Positions 24,815 to 36,700 of a stretch of DNA of 64,000 nt are shown in pieces. The translations under genes were made by a program, and so were the position numbers. The number at the start of each line of letters is the position of its first letter. The first letter of the stretch is position 1. Origin of the DNA: Lycium barbarum (lineage: Eukaryota; Streptophyta; Magnoliopsida; Solanales; Solanaceae). Location of the stretch: positions 28,735,637 through 28,799,636 of the forward strand of contig NC_083339.1 in the NCBI RefSeq assembly GCF_019175385.1. The letters run 5' to 3'. Below the pieces are notes generated by a model that was not told where the DNA came from, searched no databases, and saw only the letters and a program-made list of their open reading frames with translations.

Positions 24815-26495
24815 TTCTGGATTAGCCCTGCGGCCAGCAGCCTCTCGAACAGTCTAGCCCTTGGTTCGAGGAGCGTCGTGAATTCCCTTACAAGTCTCTT
24901 CTCGAAAGTTGGACGTGGCGCATTATATGTAGGTGGTGGTGGCTGATTTTGGTAGTTCTGGGTTTGATAGGCTTATGGGGGGTTATTTTGTGGTGGAGGG
25001 TAGTTTTGCTGGGGTGTTGACCGGTATGTCTGTTGCGGTGGCGGTTGGTAAGAAGGGGCTGATACACGAACACTGGGCTAAGCCGTGTATGCTGGCACAG
25101 TGGCGGTAAATACTGGTTATGTGTAATGCACAAGTGCTAAGCTGTAAGGAAGGGTAGAGTAATTCAGAAGGGGTGGGGCTTTGCAGGAAGGCAAGGGTCC
25201 TCTTGGGTTTTGGTTTGAAATGTGGGATATGCTCGCCACATCCTCTTTCTTTTTGCGGAAGATCCCCGCGGCAGCTTGCCCAGATGTTTTGTTGAAGATA
25301 GTGACGATCTTTCCAGATTTGAGGCCATCTTCTATGCCCTCTCCCATTTTCACCAATTCAGAGAACTGCCTTCCAGCCATGGACAGTATCCTATCATAGA
25401 AATTTAGCTCATGTGACCTGATGAATACGGAAGCGTGGTGGCAGCACACGGGCTGCTTTGGCCCTCCATCTGCTGGCGAATTCTTTATTGTTTTCCTTTG
25501 ATTTTTGCTTGACTTTCTCGAGGTAGTAGTGGTCTGGTACTGTCTCGATATTGAATTGAAACCTTTCCATGAAGGATTGTGCCATGTCTTCCCAGCGGAG
25601 CCACTGGCGCATGTCCTGTGTGGCGAACCATTCTGCGGCCTCACCATTCAGGCTGCGACTGAATAATCGCATGATCAGGGATTCATTCTTCTTCACTTCG
25701 ACTAACTGGTCACAGTATGAACAGAGGTGCGCTTTGAGGTCTCCCGTCCCGTTGAACATTTCAAACTTTGGGATTTTAAACCCTTCTGGAAGGTCTACAT
25801 CCGAGTGCATGCACAGGTCAACATACCTCAGGCCCGTGACCTTCCTCGTGGATCTATTGAACTTTTCCAACAATTCCTCTATCTTCTTCTCCATGTTTTT
25901 CTCTCGCTTGTCCTGTTCAGCCCTCTAAATCCTTTCCATCTCCTCGTAGTGATCCAGTTCCTTGTGTCCTGGGGAGGATTCATTTGGCATGTTGGGGGTG
26001 AAGAAATATACCTTGGGGTGGTATGATTAAATGGGATAGTGGTGTTTTTCCCAGCAGGCGGGGCTGGTGCGTGTGTTTGGCTCGTCTGATTGAAGGAAAC
26101 CGCTTGAGGGGATTGATATGTGGGGAATGAGTGGGTGGTCCCTGGGACTTGAGCATGTTTAGTGGCGGGGGCATGGTTCCTGGCGGGTAGACAGAAAAAT
26201 GACCGAGCACTGTGGAGCTTAACAAGAGAAATAGAGGAGGGGCATTTTTTCCTTCAGCGGTGTTCCTTTCTGCGTCATCCGCTTCCCTTCTGGCTACCTT
26301 TTCTTGAAGAGTAGTGATGGTAGTTAACAATGTTGCAATCACATCCTCTTGGGATGCGGCCTTTTGCGAGTCTTGGGTGTCTCCGTTGTGGAGGGCGAGC
26401 TCATTTCTTATTTCTTCGGGAGTACCAGTGATTTTGTCCTTTCTTTTATCGGAGAGGCATGCTAACGCGACTTTGGATCTTGTGAAATATGCCAC
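24815..26495 (-). pseudogene. Element D gag (Ogre/TAT-type), frameshifted
   Basis: Reading starts at 26495 with 'MAYFTRSKVALACLSDKRK' and an acidic coiled-coil-like stretch. It then changes frame to the gag core at 25894-25409 ('LPEGFKIPKFEMFNGTGDLK', 'AHLCSYCDQLVEV', 'SLNGEAAEWFATQDM', 'FMERFQFNIETVPDHYYLEK', 'EFASRWRAKAARV'). A second shift leads to 'YDRILSMAGRQFSELVKMGE' (25399-25117 area). A third leads to 'RARLFERLLAAGLIQ', which runs to 24815 and is cut by G. These are the recognisable parts of a TAT-lineage capsid. At least three frame changes make it non-functional. Protease and pol should follow and are absent. Confidence 0.85.
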
Positions 26496-27054
26496 CTTTC
26501 AATATCACACTAATCATCCCCTTTCTATAAGATAAAAATAACTCAACGGTAAAGAAAGTTATTTTTTGCATATCAAATATAAAAGCAGAATATTAAATAT
26601 AGGTATTTAACACACAAATAGCACATAAAATTGTATATTGAAGCTTGAGTACTCTTTATCCGATGTTATAAAGTCTTGGATATCACGGGCTTTTATGTTT
26701 GGGTGGATCTTGGTTTGGTGGCCTCGCGGTTGACTTAGCACGGCGAACCCTTAGGCTTGTTATTTAGGCGATCGGGAAATTTAAAATTTAAAGCAGGAAG
26801 GGACCGAGTCTTACATAGACTGCGTACGTATCCCGTCGTGGGAAATCAAGGCGTACGTAGTTCGATTACAAAAAAGGATACACATTTTACCCTAAATATC
26901 CTTTGACTAATTCTAGCTACAGACATCGCTAGACCATGCCCGACTAGGGCTTCCCGCGTATCCCTCCATTGGGACATCAGGTCGGCGTTGTTCCTTTACA
27001 TTTTTATGAGGGTGGGGGCAACATTTATGCAAAAGAGGGGATGCCGAATATCTA
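26496..27054 (-). other. Element D spacer upstream of gag, with two copies of the two-hairpin motif
   Basis: No ORF is present. On the minus strand, 26994-26938 reads GACCTGAT, stem 1 TCCC-AATGGA-GGGA, TACGCGGG, stem 2 GCCC-TAGT-CGGGC. 26864-26800 reads CGAACTACGT, CCTTGATT, stem 1 TCCC-ACGAC-GGGA, TACGTACGCA, stem 2 AGTCT-ATGTA-AGACT, CGGTCCC. The stems of the second copy are perfect although their bases differ from those in element E. Confidence 0.6.
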
Positions 27055-29956
27055 TGTAATGACCCGTTTGGTCGTTATAGTCCTTTTGGCACTTTTGCCA
27101 TTTTCGATCGTTTATTGACTCATTTTGACCCGAGGTGGACTTTTGGGCAAACGGACCTTTTTTGGAGTTTCATCAACTTCGCGAGGTCCAGATAATTGTT
27201 TAGAACTTGTATGTATGATTGGTTCGGTTCCCAATGCATTTTAGTGCATCTTGGGACTTTGGATGGGAAATGGAAAGTAAGCATCGGGGTTGACTTGGTC
27301 AACGGGACCTGTGTTGAAAATTTTGAGACCACAAGTGTGTTCGTAGCATATTTTTGTATGAGTTTAGGTGGTAGGGGTATGATCAGATGGCCACGGGAAT
27401 AACCCGAAAATTACATGGAAGACTTAGAAAACATGGGGACTTTTGGTGTCTGGTGCCCGCAACGGTGGCACCAGAGCAACCCCAGTAATACCGCTATGGC
27501 GGTGAAGTGACCGTTGGGGCAGTCATGAGTAATTGGACCTTCACCGCTGCTGTAGAGCAATACCCTCGCCGTGGCGGTCACGGGTAGGGGAATTTCATTA
27601 AGTGTGTCTTAAAATATGACCTAGTCCCTCATTATGTCATAACTCGATATTGGAGCTTGGGAAGGCTGCTCTTGGAGATAAAATTGAGGAATTTCTGGAG
27701 GTAAAGCTTGGTCTAATCACTTACTTCTCTTTAATCATTATCATCCTACAATCATCCCTTCCCTTTTCAATCCCTTAGAAGTAGAATTTGAAGAAGGGTT
27801 TTGGGAGACTTCTCCCTAGGGTTATAATTGGTAAAATTGATGATGCTAATACTAAAATGTGATGAATCTAAGTTTAGTAACCCCATATCTTCCACTTTTA
27901 ATGTTGAATTTTAATTTGGGGAATTAGGATACATACCCAATTTGGGGGTTTTGCTAGAAATCAGATTTAGGGATAGTTCTTGAGCTAAATCAACAATAAA
28001 TGATTGGGTTATGATTACCTAGGATTCAATTTGGTATTTTAAACGTGAATTTTCCATTTCGCCCTTATGGGCCCGTTTCCCCAATTTCTAGGGTTAAATT
28101 AGACCTAATTGATATCATAGCAATATTAGTATCATTATTCATGATTTCTAATTTAGAATTCATTTATTCTTAGACTACTTTGGTTCTGAGCTTCAGAGGA
28201 AGGGCAAGGCGATAGAGTGACTTGTTGGTGTTGCAGTTCGGCAGTCCAGGTAAGTTATGGTTTACCTCTGGTGAGACTTAGTATAGTAAATCACATATTT
28301 AGATTATGATGTTGGAGACAGCATGTGAACCTTTGGGTGTGAAGTTGGGATGAATATTGCCTTAGGTTGGGCCCTGATGTGTGCTGGGACTAGCCACCCC
28401 GTTATATGTGTTTGATTGTTTAATGGTGTTGGCTTGATGTCATGTGTAGTTGATAGATAGCGAATGTCGCTTGTTGTCCTGATTGGGGATAGGATTGGTA
28501 TACCCTTGTTGGTATTTGTACTATGATATATTATTGGCGTATCTGTTATTGGTACTTGAGTTATTGATATATGTTGTCATGCCCACTGTTGGTATTATGA
28601 TGTGATATATTGTTGGCGTACCCCATTGAGGTGCTTATGATATTGAGCTTGTTTGTTGATGATTGATATATGCATTACACGCATTCCCTCATAATTATCA
28701 TGCATGGCTGATATCTGGTGATGATCCGGTATCGTTAATTGAGCGAAACTGATATTTGAAAAACACTTTTACTTGAGTGATTATGAAAAAGGCCGATGTC
28801 CGAAGATCCATTCTGGAATCGTTATTAATATGAAACTGACACTTGATAAACTCTTTACTTGAGTGATTGCGAGAAGGTCGATGACCGAGGTTCAATTCTG
28901 TAATCGTTGATTTATGAAACTGATATTTGACAACTCTTTTGAGTTATTGTGATGAGGCTGATGTCCAATGGTATATTCGGGCATCGCTGTTGCATGGTCG
29001 TTTCCGATGTTATCCCGAATTCGATTGTAGTGTATGGGCTCCATGGGTCCCCTAGAATGGTGCCGGTGAGACTCCCCCTGTGAACAATTAGCTAGGTCCC
29101 GTCTGTTTGTTTGGCAAAGATTCGGGATGGGTGGCACACAGACTTCGCGAGTCACACTGGATTATGCTGCCAAGATGTCGATATTTCCGTCCGGAGTACA
29201 TGTGTATATCTCATTTGCATAGCATGGCATGGCATCACATTCATACCATTATTGCATTGCATTGCATTATGACTTGAGTGAGATGTCGTGATGATTATAT
29301 TGTGATGGATTGTGTTGTCGATTCTGTGGTGCTGATTGTTCCAGGAACTGATATACTCAGACTTATTATATTGGGGTTAGATACTTACATAGGTGTTGAT
29401 GGATACTCAGTTACGATTATACTATTTCATACTTGATTGTTCTACTTGTTTATCTGCATTATTCTCCGAATTGTGTTAACTATGCTTAGTCGACCTATGA
29501 TGCCTACCAGTACTGTTGTTTGTATTGACCTGCACTTGCTGCATTCTTTTATGAATGCAGAGTATCAGGCCGGATCTACTTCTTTGACTCGTGGCCGATC
29601 GACTCCTCAGCTTCTACTTGAGTTTTCCAGGGTGAGCATGGCATCCGCTAACCTCGAAGACTCTTCTATTGTTTATGTCATACCTTCCTTTCAAGACATA
29701 ATTTGAGATACTTTATGTGTTATTATTTAGACTAGAGTTATTCGGATTTAGATGCTCTTGTATGACCAGACCAGATACTGGGGTGGTTTCATTTACTTCC
29801 GCACTTTTCTATATTATACTATATTGTGAGATTTACGTTATTTACTTCTTCTGCTTTTTATCATATTTATTTAATGTGAACATTGATTTAAGGGTTCGCC
29901 TACCGAGGGGGGAATGGTAGGTGCCCGCATGACCTAGGCTAAAATGGGTCGTGACA
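27055..29956 (+). mobile_element. Solo LTR of a chromovirus-type Gypsy element, with perfect TSD
   Basis: It starts TGTAATGACCCG and ends GGGTCGTGACA. The 5-mer ATCTA flanks it on both sides (27050-27054 and 29957-29961). There is no PBS, purine tract or coding region and no second LTR, so this is the product of LTR-LTR recombination. It is 2902 bp long. A palindromic GC-rich block sits at 27451-27590. The last 40 bp or so resemble the end of the LTR of M (GTCGTGACA), which supports the lineage call. The ORFs inside (for example 29437-29706 and 28698-28895) match no family I know. It is inserted between ORF2 and gag of D. Confidence 0.85.
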
Positions 29957-30213
29957 ATCTACCCAAAAGTATAGTTCCTGCAAGCCGCTTTCCTTACAAA
30001 CTTGCTTTCTCATGTCGAGTCCTTCTTCGCTCAGAACCATGGTGGGAGCAAGACCAAAATATGTCCGGTTCTAATCATTTTTCAAGTTTGAGCTTGAAAG
30101 CATGGCATCCTTCAATAACATGTCCCCTGCTCTAGTATGGTATATGCAAAACTTGTTTCTGTTGGGCCCCAACGGTACGGGCTGGTAGATAGGTTACACA
30201 GGCCTGATCTTGT

Positions 30214-31275
30214 TCAATAAAGCCAAAGTTGAGAAGAGGCGAGCATGTGACTCTTCAAAAACAGTAAAATCTTACCGCCATACTTGGGTCTCGGGTGTAG
30301 TTCCCTCACCTGGGGTGATGGGCTCATGGACCAGAAAGTATGTGGCGCCCATAAAGTTTCGATAATTTTGTCATCTGTGAGACTAACAATCCTCCTTCTT
30401 AATGCTAGGTATTCATTCAAGGTGTGCCCTGCCTGATTGAGATGAAACGGGCATCTTGTGTAGGCGTATACTAAGTCAGGGATCGACAATCTAGCCCTAG
30501 TCGTGCAATCCATCCCGGTGGCCATCACTTTCTTGAATACCTCCTTATAAGTAATGAGAAATGAAGCTACTCTGAACGAAGAAGATCGAGCTTTGAAGGC
30601 TATACTCCACGGAGCTGGCGCGGGGAGATTTGCCCTTCCAAATTTCTCTGAAGCCACAGTAGAGGCAGCAGGCATCAGCATAAGTGAAGATGCATAAAAA
30701 TCCGCCCCTTCCTCAGTGGGGGCATAATAACCAGACTCGTCGTCCGCGTCATTTCCTTGGAACTCGGGGAACATATCAAATGGGTTCTCCCCTCCTTCGA
30801 CCCCTATGTCGACAAGCTCTTCCATGTCCTGAGGTTCTTCTTCTTCTTCCTCTGGTTCCTCTTCTTCTTTCTCCGGCTCTTCTTCCTCCTCTGACTATTC
30901 TTCCTCAACGGGTTCAGGGTCCTCTTCCCAGGGCTCTGCTCCCTTCTGTGGGTCTGGTGCAAACACCCATGGGTCCAAACCGGCCCCTTGTTCTCTGTTG
31001 GTTCCCTTTGAGGTTCCTTCCCTGGGTGTTACAGGCCTTCTTTCTAGTGGTATATAGTTTAGCACCAACTCCCTCACCTCTTCAGGGACATTTTCATAAT
31101 ACTGTTCTTGGGGTATGCCCTCCGGTGGGTTCCTAACCATGTCTAGTAATCCGTCTACCTCCTCAATCTTTTTCTCTATTTCTTCGAGGTGTTTCTCTAT
31201 CTGCAGCACTTTGCCTCGTGGTGTCTCAGCTATCTCTCCCAGAGTCCGTGCTTCTTGGCCACCTTGGTTTGCCAT
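30214..31275 (-). pseudogene. Element D ORF2: acidic, coiled-coil-like protein, one in-frame stop
   Basis: One frame runs from ATG at 31275 to 30214, interrupted only by a TAG at 30893-30895. The N-terminal 60 residues form a likely coiled coil ('LQIEKHLEEIEKKIEEVDGL'). A long Glu/Pro-rich stretch spans the stop. The C-terminal part contains 'CPFHLNQAGHTLNEYLALRR', which resembles the Cys-His word near the end of TAT-type gag ('C..H...GH....C..L'). It follows ORF1 and precedes gag. I do not recognise a precise family. A gag-related duplicate or an accessory ORF are both possible. Confidence 0.55.
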
Positions 31276-31557
31276 CAGAAGTCAACCTTTAGTGGAGATA
31301 AGTTCGGGTAAGTTTCAAACCTCATGGTTTTCTTTCAGGTTGTAGTTTAGATTATTGGATCAATGGTACCCAAGCTCAATACATGATCGTACACATAGCA
31401 GGTAAGCATGCGAAACACGTAGCAGATAAGCATGTCATTTACAGTCATTTATACTACTCGCGTTCCTAAGGCCTCTTGAGTCAAGGCTTTCCTAGTCGTT
31501 TGAAACATGTAGGTGCCATTTGTGAAGGTGAACCATAGCCCCGAAAAAGTATCATAA

Positions 31558-31663
<106 letters not shown>

Positions 31664-31744
31664 CTTTTCCCATAAGGATTACAAAATTGATGACAAAAAA
31701 AGCCAACATAGGGCTTACATATAGGTAAAAAACAAAATCAGCAA

Positions 31745-33195
31745 TCAAAGAGGTCTTCTGGCGGCTGATGTCAAGGCTTGGTTCGTTCTGGCCTTCTTGA
31801 CCCTTCGAAAGGCAGTCTGGATACGAAGGCGTGCTTGATAGAGCTTCATTCTGACAATCACCGGGTCTGTTTCTTCCAGGATTCTAGCCAAATGCTCGCC
31901 TGTACCTTCCAAGCAGTCTTTCATGCGTTCCTCTTCTTGGGCTTCCTGAGGAGGTGCGGGCTTTGGCGTAGGTGTGAGAGCCAAGTGTCCCTGTAGCCAT
32001 GCACGATACCCGGAGTCGCACCCTGCTTCGCACCTATCAGGAGCCAGAGTATCTGGGCCCCAGCTCACACGGCCATTCCATTAGCTGAGGATCACCCCAG
32101 CTTGCCTGATTTTTTGTTCGGTGTGTTCAATGATGAACTGCTCGGAGTTTCCTACCGGAGGTATCACTTACCTCCTTCTAAATTTTCTTAAAACCCTGGA
32201 CAGATAGTAAGGATAGATTCCTCAAACCCCGACTAGCGGCACAAATGGGAAATTCTTGCCTCAGACTACCACAGTCTCGGATATTAAATCGGGGAACATC
32301 CAACAGATCCGATCTTCAGTTAAGTCGGTGAAGAATTCATCCCAGGAATTTTTGGACATATATCCGAGATTTGGACAGTAATTCACGGGGCGGTCTATCC
32401 AGTTCTGTCAACTCCAACCTTGAACCTCGTTGGCTATGTTAAAGTGTTTAATAATCTACCATTACAGCAACATATTGCACCCTTTGAAGTATCGGAACCG
32501 ATTTTGGCATTTATCAAGAGCTCGGAAGATATCAGCCAATATGATGGGTGCCAGGTCAAAATACCTCGTCTCTTGATCTTTGGTCTTCCTGTGGAAGATT
32601 GTATGGGCCAGGTATATCACCTTGGTGTCTATGGCCAACGAGTCATCCTGTGGAAAAACCATAATGCCTAACAAGGCTATGGCAAAGGCTAAAGGTCTAG
32701 CAGCTTCCCACTCTTCTCGACTCTTGAATTCTCTTTGATATAGGGTGTATCAGGTGACGTCTCCGAACCTGCATTATAGATCCCTAAAGGTTACAGTGGG
32801 CCCTTGTGCCCAGGACGCTTCGGTCAGAGAAAGAAATCCTATGATCTGGCTGACTGTGGGCTTGTGTGGGAACAACAGATTGTGGTCCGGCTTGTGTTGC
32901 CTTCTCAGACAGGTTCCATTGCTGTCTATAGCGCCCCCATTCTCTTCTAGGGTAGGAGTCATTTCAATATCACCGAAACGGAACATCATTTCTTTATCAT
33001 CACAAAACCCTGTAACACTTCTATCAGCTCCGGGCGACCTTTCATCATCATAATGGAGGGCAAGTGTCCTAAAGTATAGTTAATCGTTCTCTGGTGAGTA
33101 TCCCCCAACCATTCACACCCGGCCCTCAACAATTCTGGAGCCTCAGTGACGATGTCGAAATGGATCCTTCATTCCATCTACAAAACAAAACAGGG
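31745..33195 (-). pseudogene. Element D ORF1 (DUF7745/Ogre ORF1-like), broken
   Basis: The minus-strand reading starts near 33190 ('FDIVTEAPELLRAGCEW', 'TINYTLGHLPSIMM'). It shifts frame to 32989-32774 ('MFRFGDIEMTPTLEE', 'PTVSQIIGFLSLTEASWAQG'), then 32674-32462 ('PLAFAIALLGIMVFPQDDSL', 'LAPIILADIFRALDKCQN', 'YFKGCNMLL'). It ends in 32068-31745 ('SWGPDTLAPDRCEAG', 'IVRMKLYQARLRIQTAFRRV'). The 'FGD.EMTPTLEE' and 'ILAD.FRAL..C' words are those of the plant retroelement ORF1 placed before gag in Ogre-type elements; its function is unknown. Several frameshifts and stops make it a pseudogene. Confidence 0.7.
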
Positions 33196-33730
33196 TTAAG
33201 ATTCCCCCCGTCCCCATAGGATCATTGGTTCATCACATAGGCACAAACATTTTCCACATAACACATAAATGAGATGCGCTGTTTTTCGAGTCATAAACCG
33301 TCTGAACACAGGGTGGTCACTCTTAATAAGTCTTAGATAGGTCTGAGATACCCAAGGCCCATCTAGGTACAAATGCTCTGGTTTAGTAGGGCTTTGGCTT
33401 ATCTCTATCCTAGTTTTTCAAGAGTGGTATTTCACGAATGATCGAGAATCCGAGCGGACAACTAGGGCTGAACCGTTAGGGTTGTTGGACGACCACGTAC
33501 CAACCCAGCCTCATAATGGTTCCAAGAGAAAATTTTGGTTTTATAGTGAAGGAACGACCGCGTGCTCCGCGAAGTCGCCTTCGAAACAAAGTGTAAAATA
33601 AATACCAGGAGTAGCGGAGTTATGATATGCATGCAATGACAGTTAATAATTGCAGGGAAAATAACACATAAGAAGTTTATAACAAATATACTCATATTAT
33701 ACTAGAATCCTTATGGTTAGAACCTTTAAG
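33196..33730 (-). other. Element D leader between PBS and ORF1
   Basis: This is 535 bp with no ORF related to a known family (the ORF at 33462-33695 is not recognised). It is the expected position of the packaging/leader region. Confidence 0.5.
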
Positions 33731-33748
33731 TCCCCAGCGGAGTCTCCA
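33731..33748 (-). other. Element D primer-binding site
   Basis: On the minus strand TGGAGACTCCGCTGGGGA lies two bases after the LTR end (...CCGTTACA). It resembles the site of element E. Together with the polypurine tract at 6873-6885 it proves that 33751-39540 is the 5' LTR and 1067-6872 the 3' LTR. Confidence 0.75.
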
Positions 33749-33750
33749 TT

Positions 33751-36700
33751 TGTAACGGTTCGCTTTTTCACGCGGGTTTAGGGCGTAAAAAGGCTACTAC
33801 AAACTCGTTGACGCTCTTTCGGACTTTGTTTTTTAAAAAGAGTCGCCACCTAATTTTTAGGAAATTAGGAATACCAGTTTTGCAAGGTTTATTCAAATAC
33901 TGTAAAAAACCTTCATAATCCAGAGTTCTAGATAAGGGTTCTGATGATCCCTTGGGGAAGGTGTTAGGCACTCCAGTATTAAGGATCCCTACTATACGGT
34001 TGACCTTCGAATTCCATTGTATGATGCTTATTTTGTGTTTATTTTCCCGTGAAAGAACTGTCATCAATAAATTGCATATTATATGTTTTTGAAAAAAAAT
34101 TGAATATATTCCCTTTATATATAGGGTATCGTAGTTCCAAATTTATAACATCCGTGTATAAATAGCCTCCTTTTATGTATAAGGAATATATATGTTTATA
34201 AAAGAAAGTGTAAAGAAAAGTCTTGGTTTATAAATTAAGTCCATATTATACTCATTCACTTGGCTCGGGTTAGTCCGTATTGGTACGTTCAGCCTTATCT
34301 GGAATTTTATATTACGAATTGGTTTTATACGTTATAAGGGCGTTTTTACATTTAAAATGAGCATATCTTATCCGTAAATATCCATTTACTTGGGCCTGCT
34401 TTGGGCCAAAACAGCATCACATTTAGGAGTCATTATTTATTTTCACACTTGAGAAAAAAGGATTTTGCAATTTTGTAAAATCTGGTTTTAGATTCAAAAT
34501 TATTCCTATCTTGCCAAAGATTTACCGTTTTTATTGATAAAAAGTGTATAAGTTAAAGCCATTGATGTTAAATCTGTTTATTGAAAGCTAAGTTGGGAAA
34601 AATCATTTCGCAATAAGAATTGATGCCATAAAACGTGACTACCATTTAAGACTTAGGAAAATCAGTTATTGGTTTATATTTTATTTTTTGAAGAACAAAG
34701 ACAGTTTTGAAGAGTTCCAATTTTATACTTAGTCATATAAATGTTATATTTAAGTCCGTGGTTTTTTTAAAACGCGCATGGGGACCTAAAGTCAACTAAA
34801 CGACATAAGAACCGTTGTCCTAAGACGTCTAATTCCAATCACAAGGCTTCCACTATATATATGAGTTTAAATACAAAATTTTTTAATCAAATTACACAAC
34901 AAGCGAGTGAATATGAAGAGGCTAAGTTAGACTAGGGGCGTACCAAGTCCCTAGTTGGCCATTTTCACCCATAGCTAAGCCTTCTGCGCGCCTTGCTATT
35001 TTCTTTGTCTTCTCGGATTCGATTTGAAATAATATTCCCATTTGGGCCTTAGGCCCAATGGGTAGGCTTTGAGTTAGACCCGAACGGCCACGTACGAGGA
35101 GGAGGGGGAAGGAAGAAGAAAAACACCGATTAGTTTATAATCGCTGAACTTATCACTAAGGTAAATGATTAAAATGTATAAACACACACGCATATATATA
35201 AGTCAATACATATAAATATATACACATATAAGGTAGTATGTAAACTCATATATACATATACAAGACAATCATACTTAATCTATACTTACCCCTCTGCCTA
35301 TCTAAATGACATTCAAATTAATCCACGATTGAGAATGGTATGGGGACTAGGTCCTAATCCCGTATTCCTGATGTTGCCCAAGTTCCAAGGGGCCTCAAAG
35401 GACCCTCGGCATGGCCAACACCGGGAAGATTAAGACAACCCCGAATTACCATACTTGGTCTTGGATTTATTTGAACCTCATTAGAAGAGGCAGATAGAGT
35501 ATAGACTGTATAAAGAACAAAATAGAGCACAAGGAGGCAGGCAGTACTAATGTAAATTCAGTGAAGATAGGTGAGCACAGAAAATGATACACTAGGTAGA
35601 TATCGTGATATGATCATTAAGGATCGAAGCAGCATAAAAAAATCAGTAGCAGCCAAAGAGATAGTCAAAATGTTCTCACAAACTGAAAGACGGTAACATA
35701 CATAGTGACCAAAAAGTCCTAGTATCAATCAGAGGATGGCAAGACCTATTTCAACACATGGGAATGAGCTAAAGGATAAAGGTAATGTGAATAGCAGCAA
35801 AAGGAGTGGATAGTTCAGGGCTAAACACAACTATAGTGCAATCAAGTCACAGGACAGTCATAGCACAGGACAAGGAGGTTCAGAAGCAACTATAACAAAC
35901 ATAGGCAGTGAGCAAAGGGCAAAAAGAAAGCTAAATCATATGTGATGCAGAACTAGTTTCAGAGGTCTTGGGGAAGGTTCATGCTTCAAGTCATGGTGGG
36001 AATGAGTCATTTATCTAAATCAAGTTTTATCATTTTGGGCAAAGGGCATTTAGATCAGCAGTCAAGCAAGACAAGATCATGGCAATAGTTCAGAGATTCA
36101 AGTAGGCTATAGATGTGTGTTTTTCAGACTCAGTGAGGCAAGGGTCAAGGTAATGTGACGAATAATCAGTTCAGCCAAGGAAAGGACAAATAGGACATGG
36201 CATGACAACAATATTCAAGTTGAGCAACTAGCATGATAGGCAAGGGTACAAGAAGGCCTCACACAAAGAACTACAAACTAAGTATATGCAAGGTAATTGA
36301 TAGGGGTTTGGGAAAGAGCAAGTAATAGCAATCATCCTAGGCACATAAGTCCCAAAGCAAGTCAGTTCCAATATCATTAAGGTATGCCTAAGGCTGCTGG
36401 GCATACTCATATGCATAGGGCTATCACTAATTGCTTCTATAGTGCAAGTTGTCAAGCAAGGTGCATAAATCTGACACTTGACAATAGATGCCAGACATGA
36501 GAATATGCAGAGCTCAATTTTCAGATAAGAGGAATGGAGGGTAGGAACATACATGTTTAAAAGGAAAGCAAGTAATTAGGCTAGTATTCATTTACACTTT
36601 AGTGCAAGGTTTTCACAGCATGAGTATGGGATCCCAAAATTTCAAAACAAGTGGCATAAGAATTAGGACACTGGACCAATTAATCATACAAGGCACAGAG

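Noticed and set aside
25569..26026. Plus-strand ORFs of 99-119 codons
   Set aside because: They are shadows of the minus-strand gag of element D.
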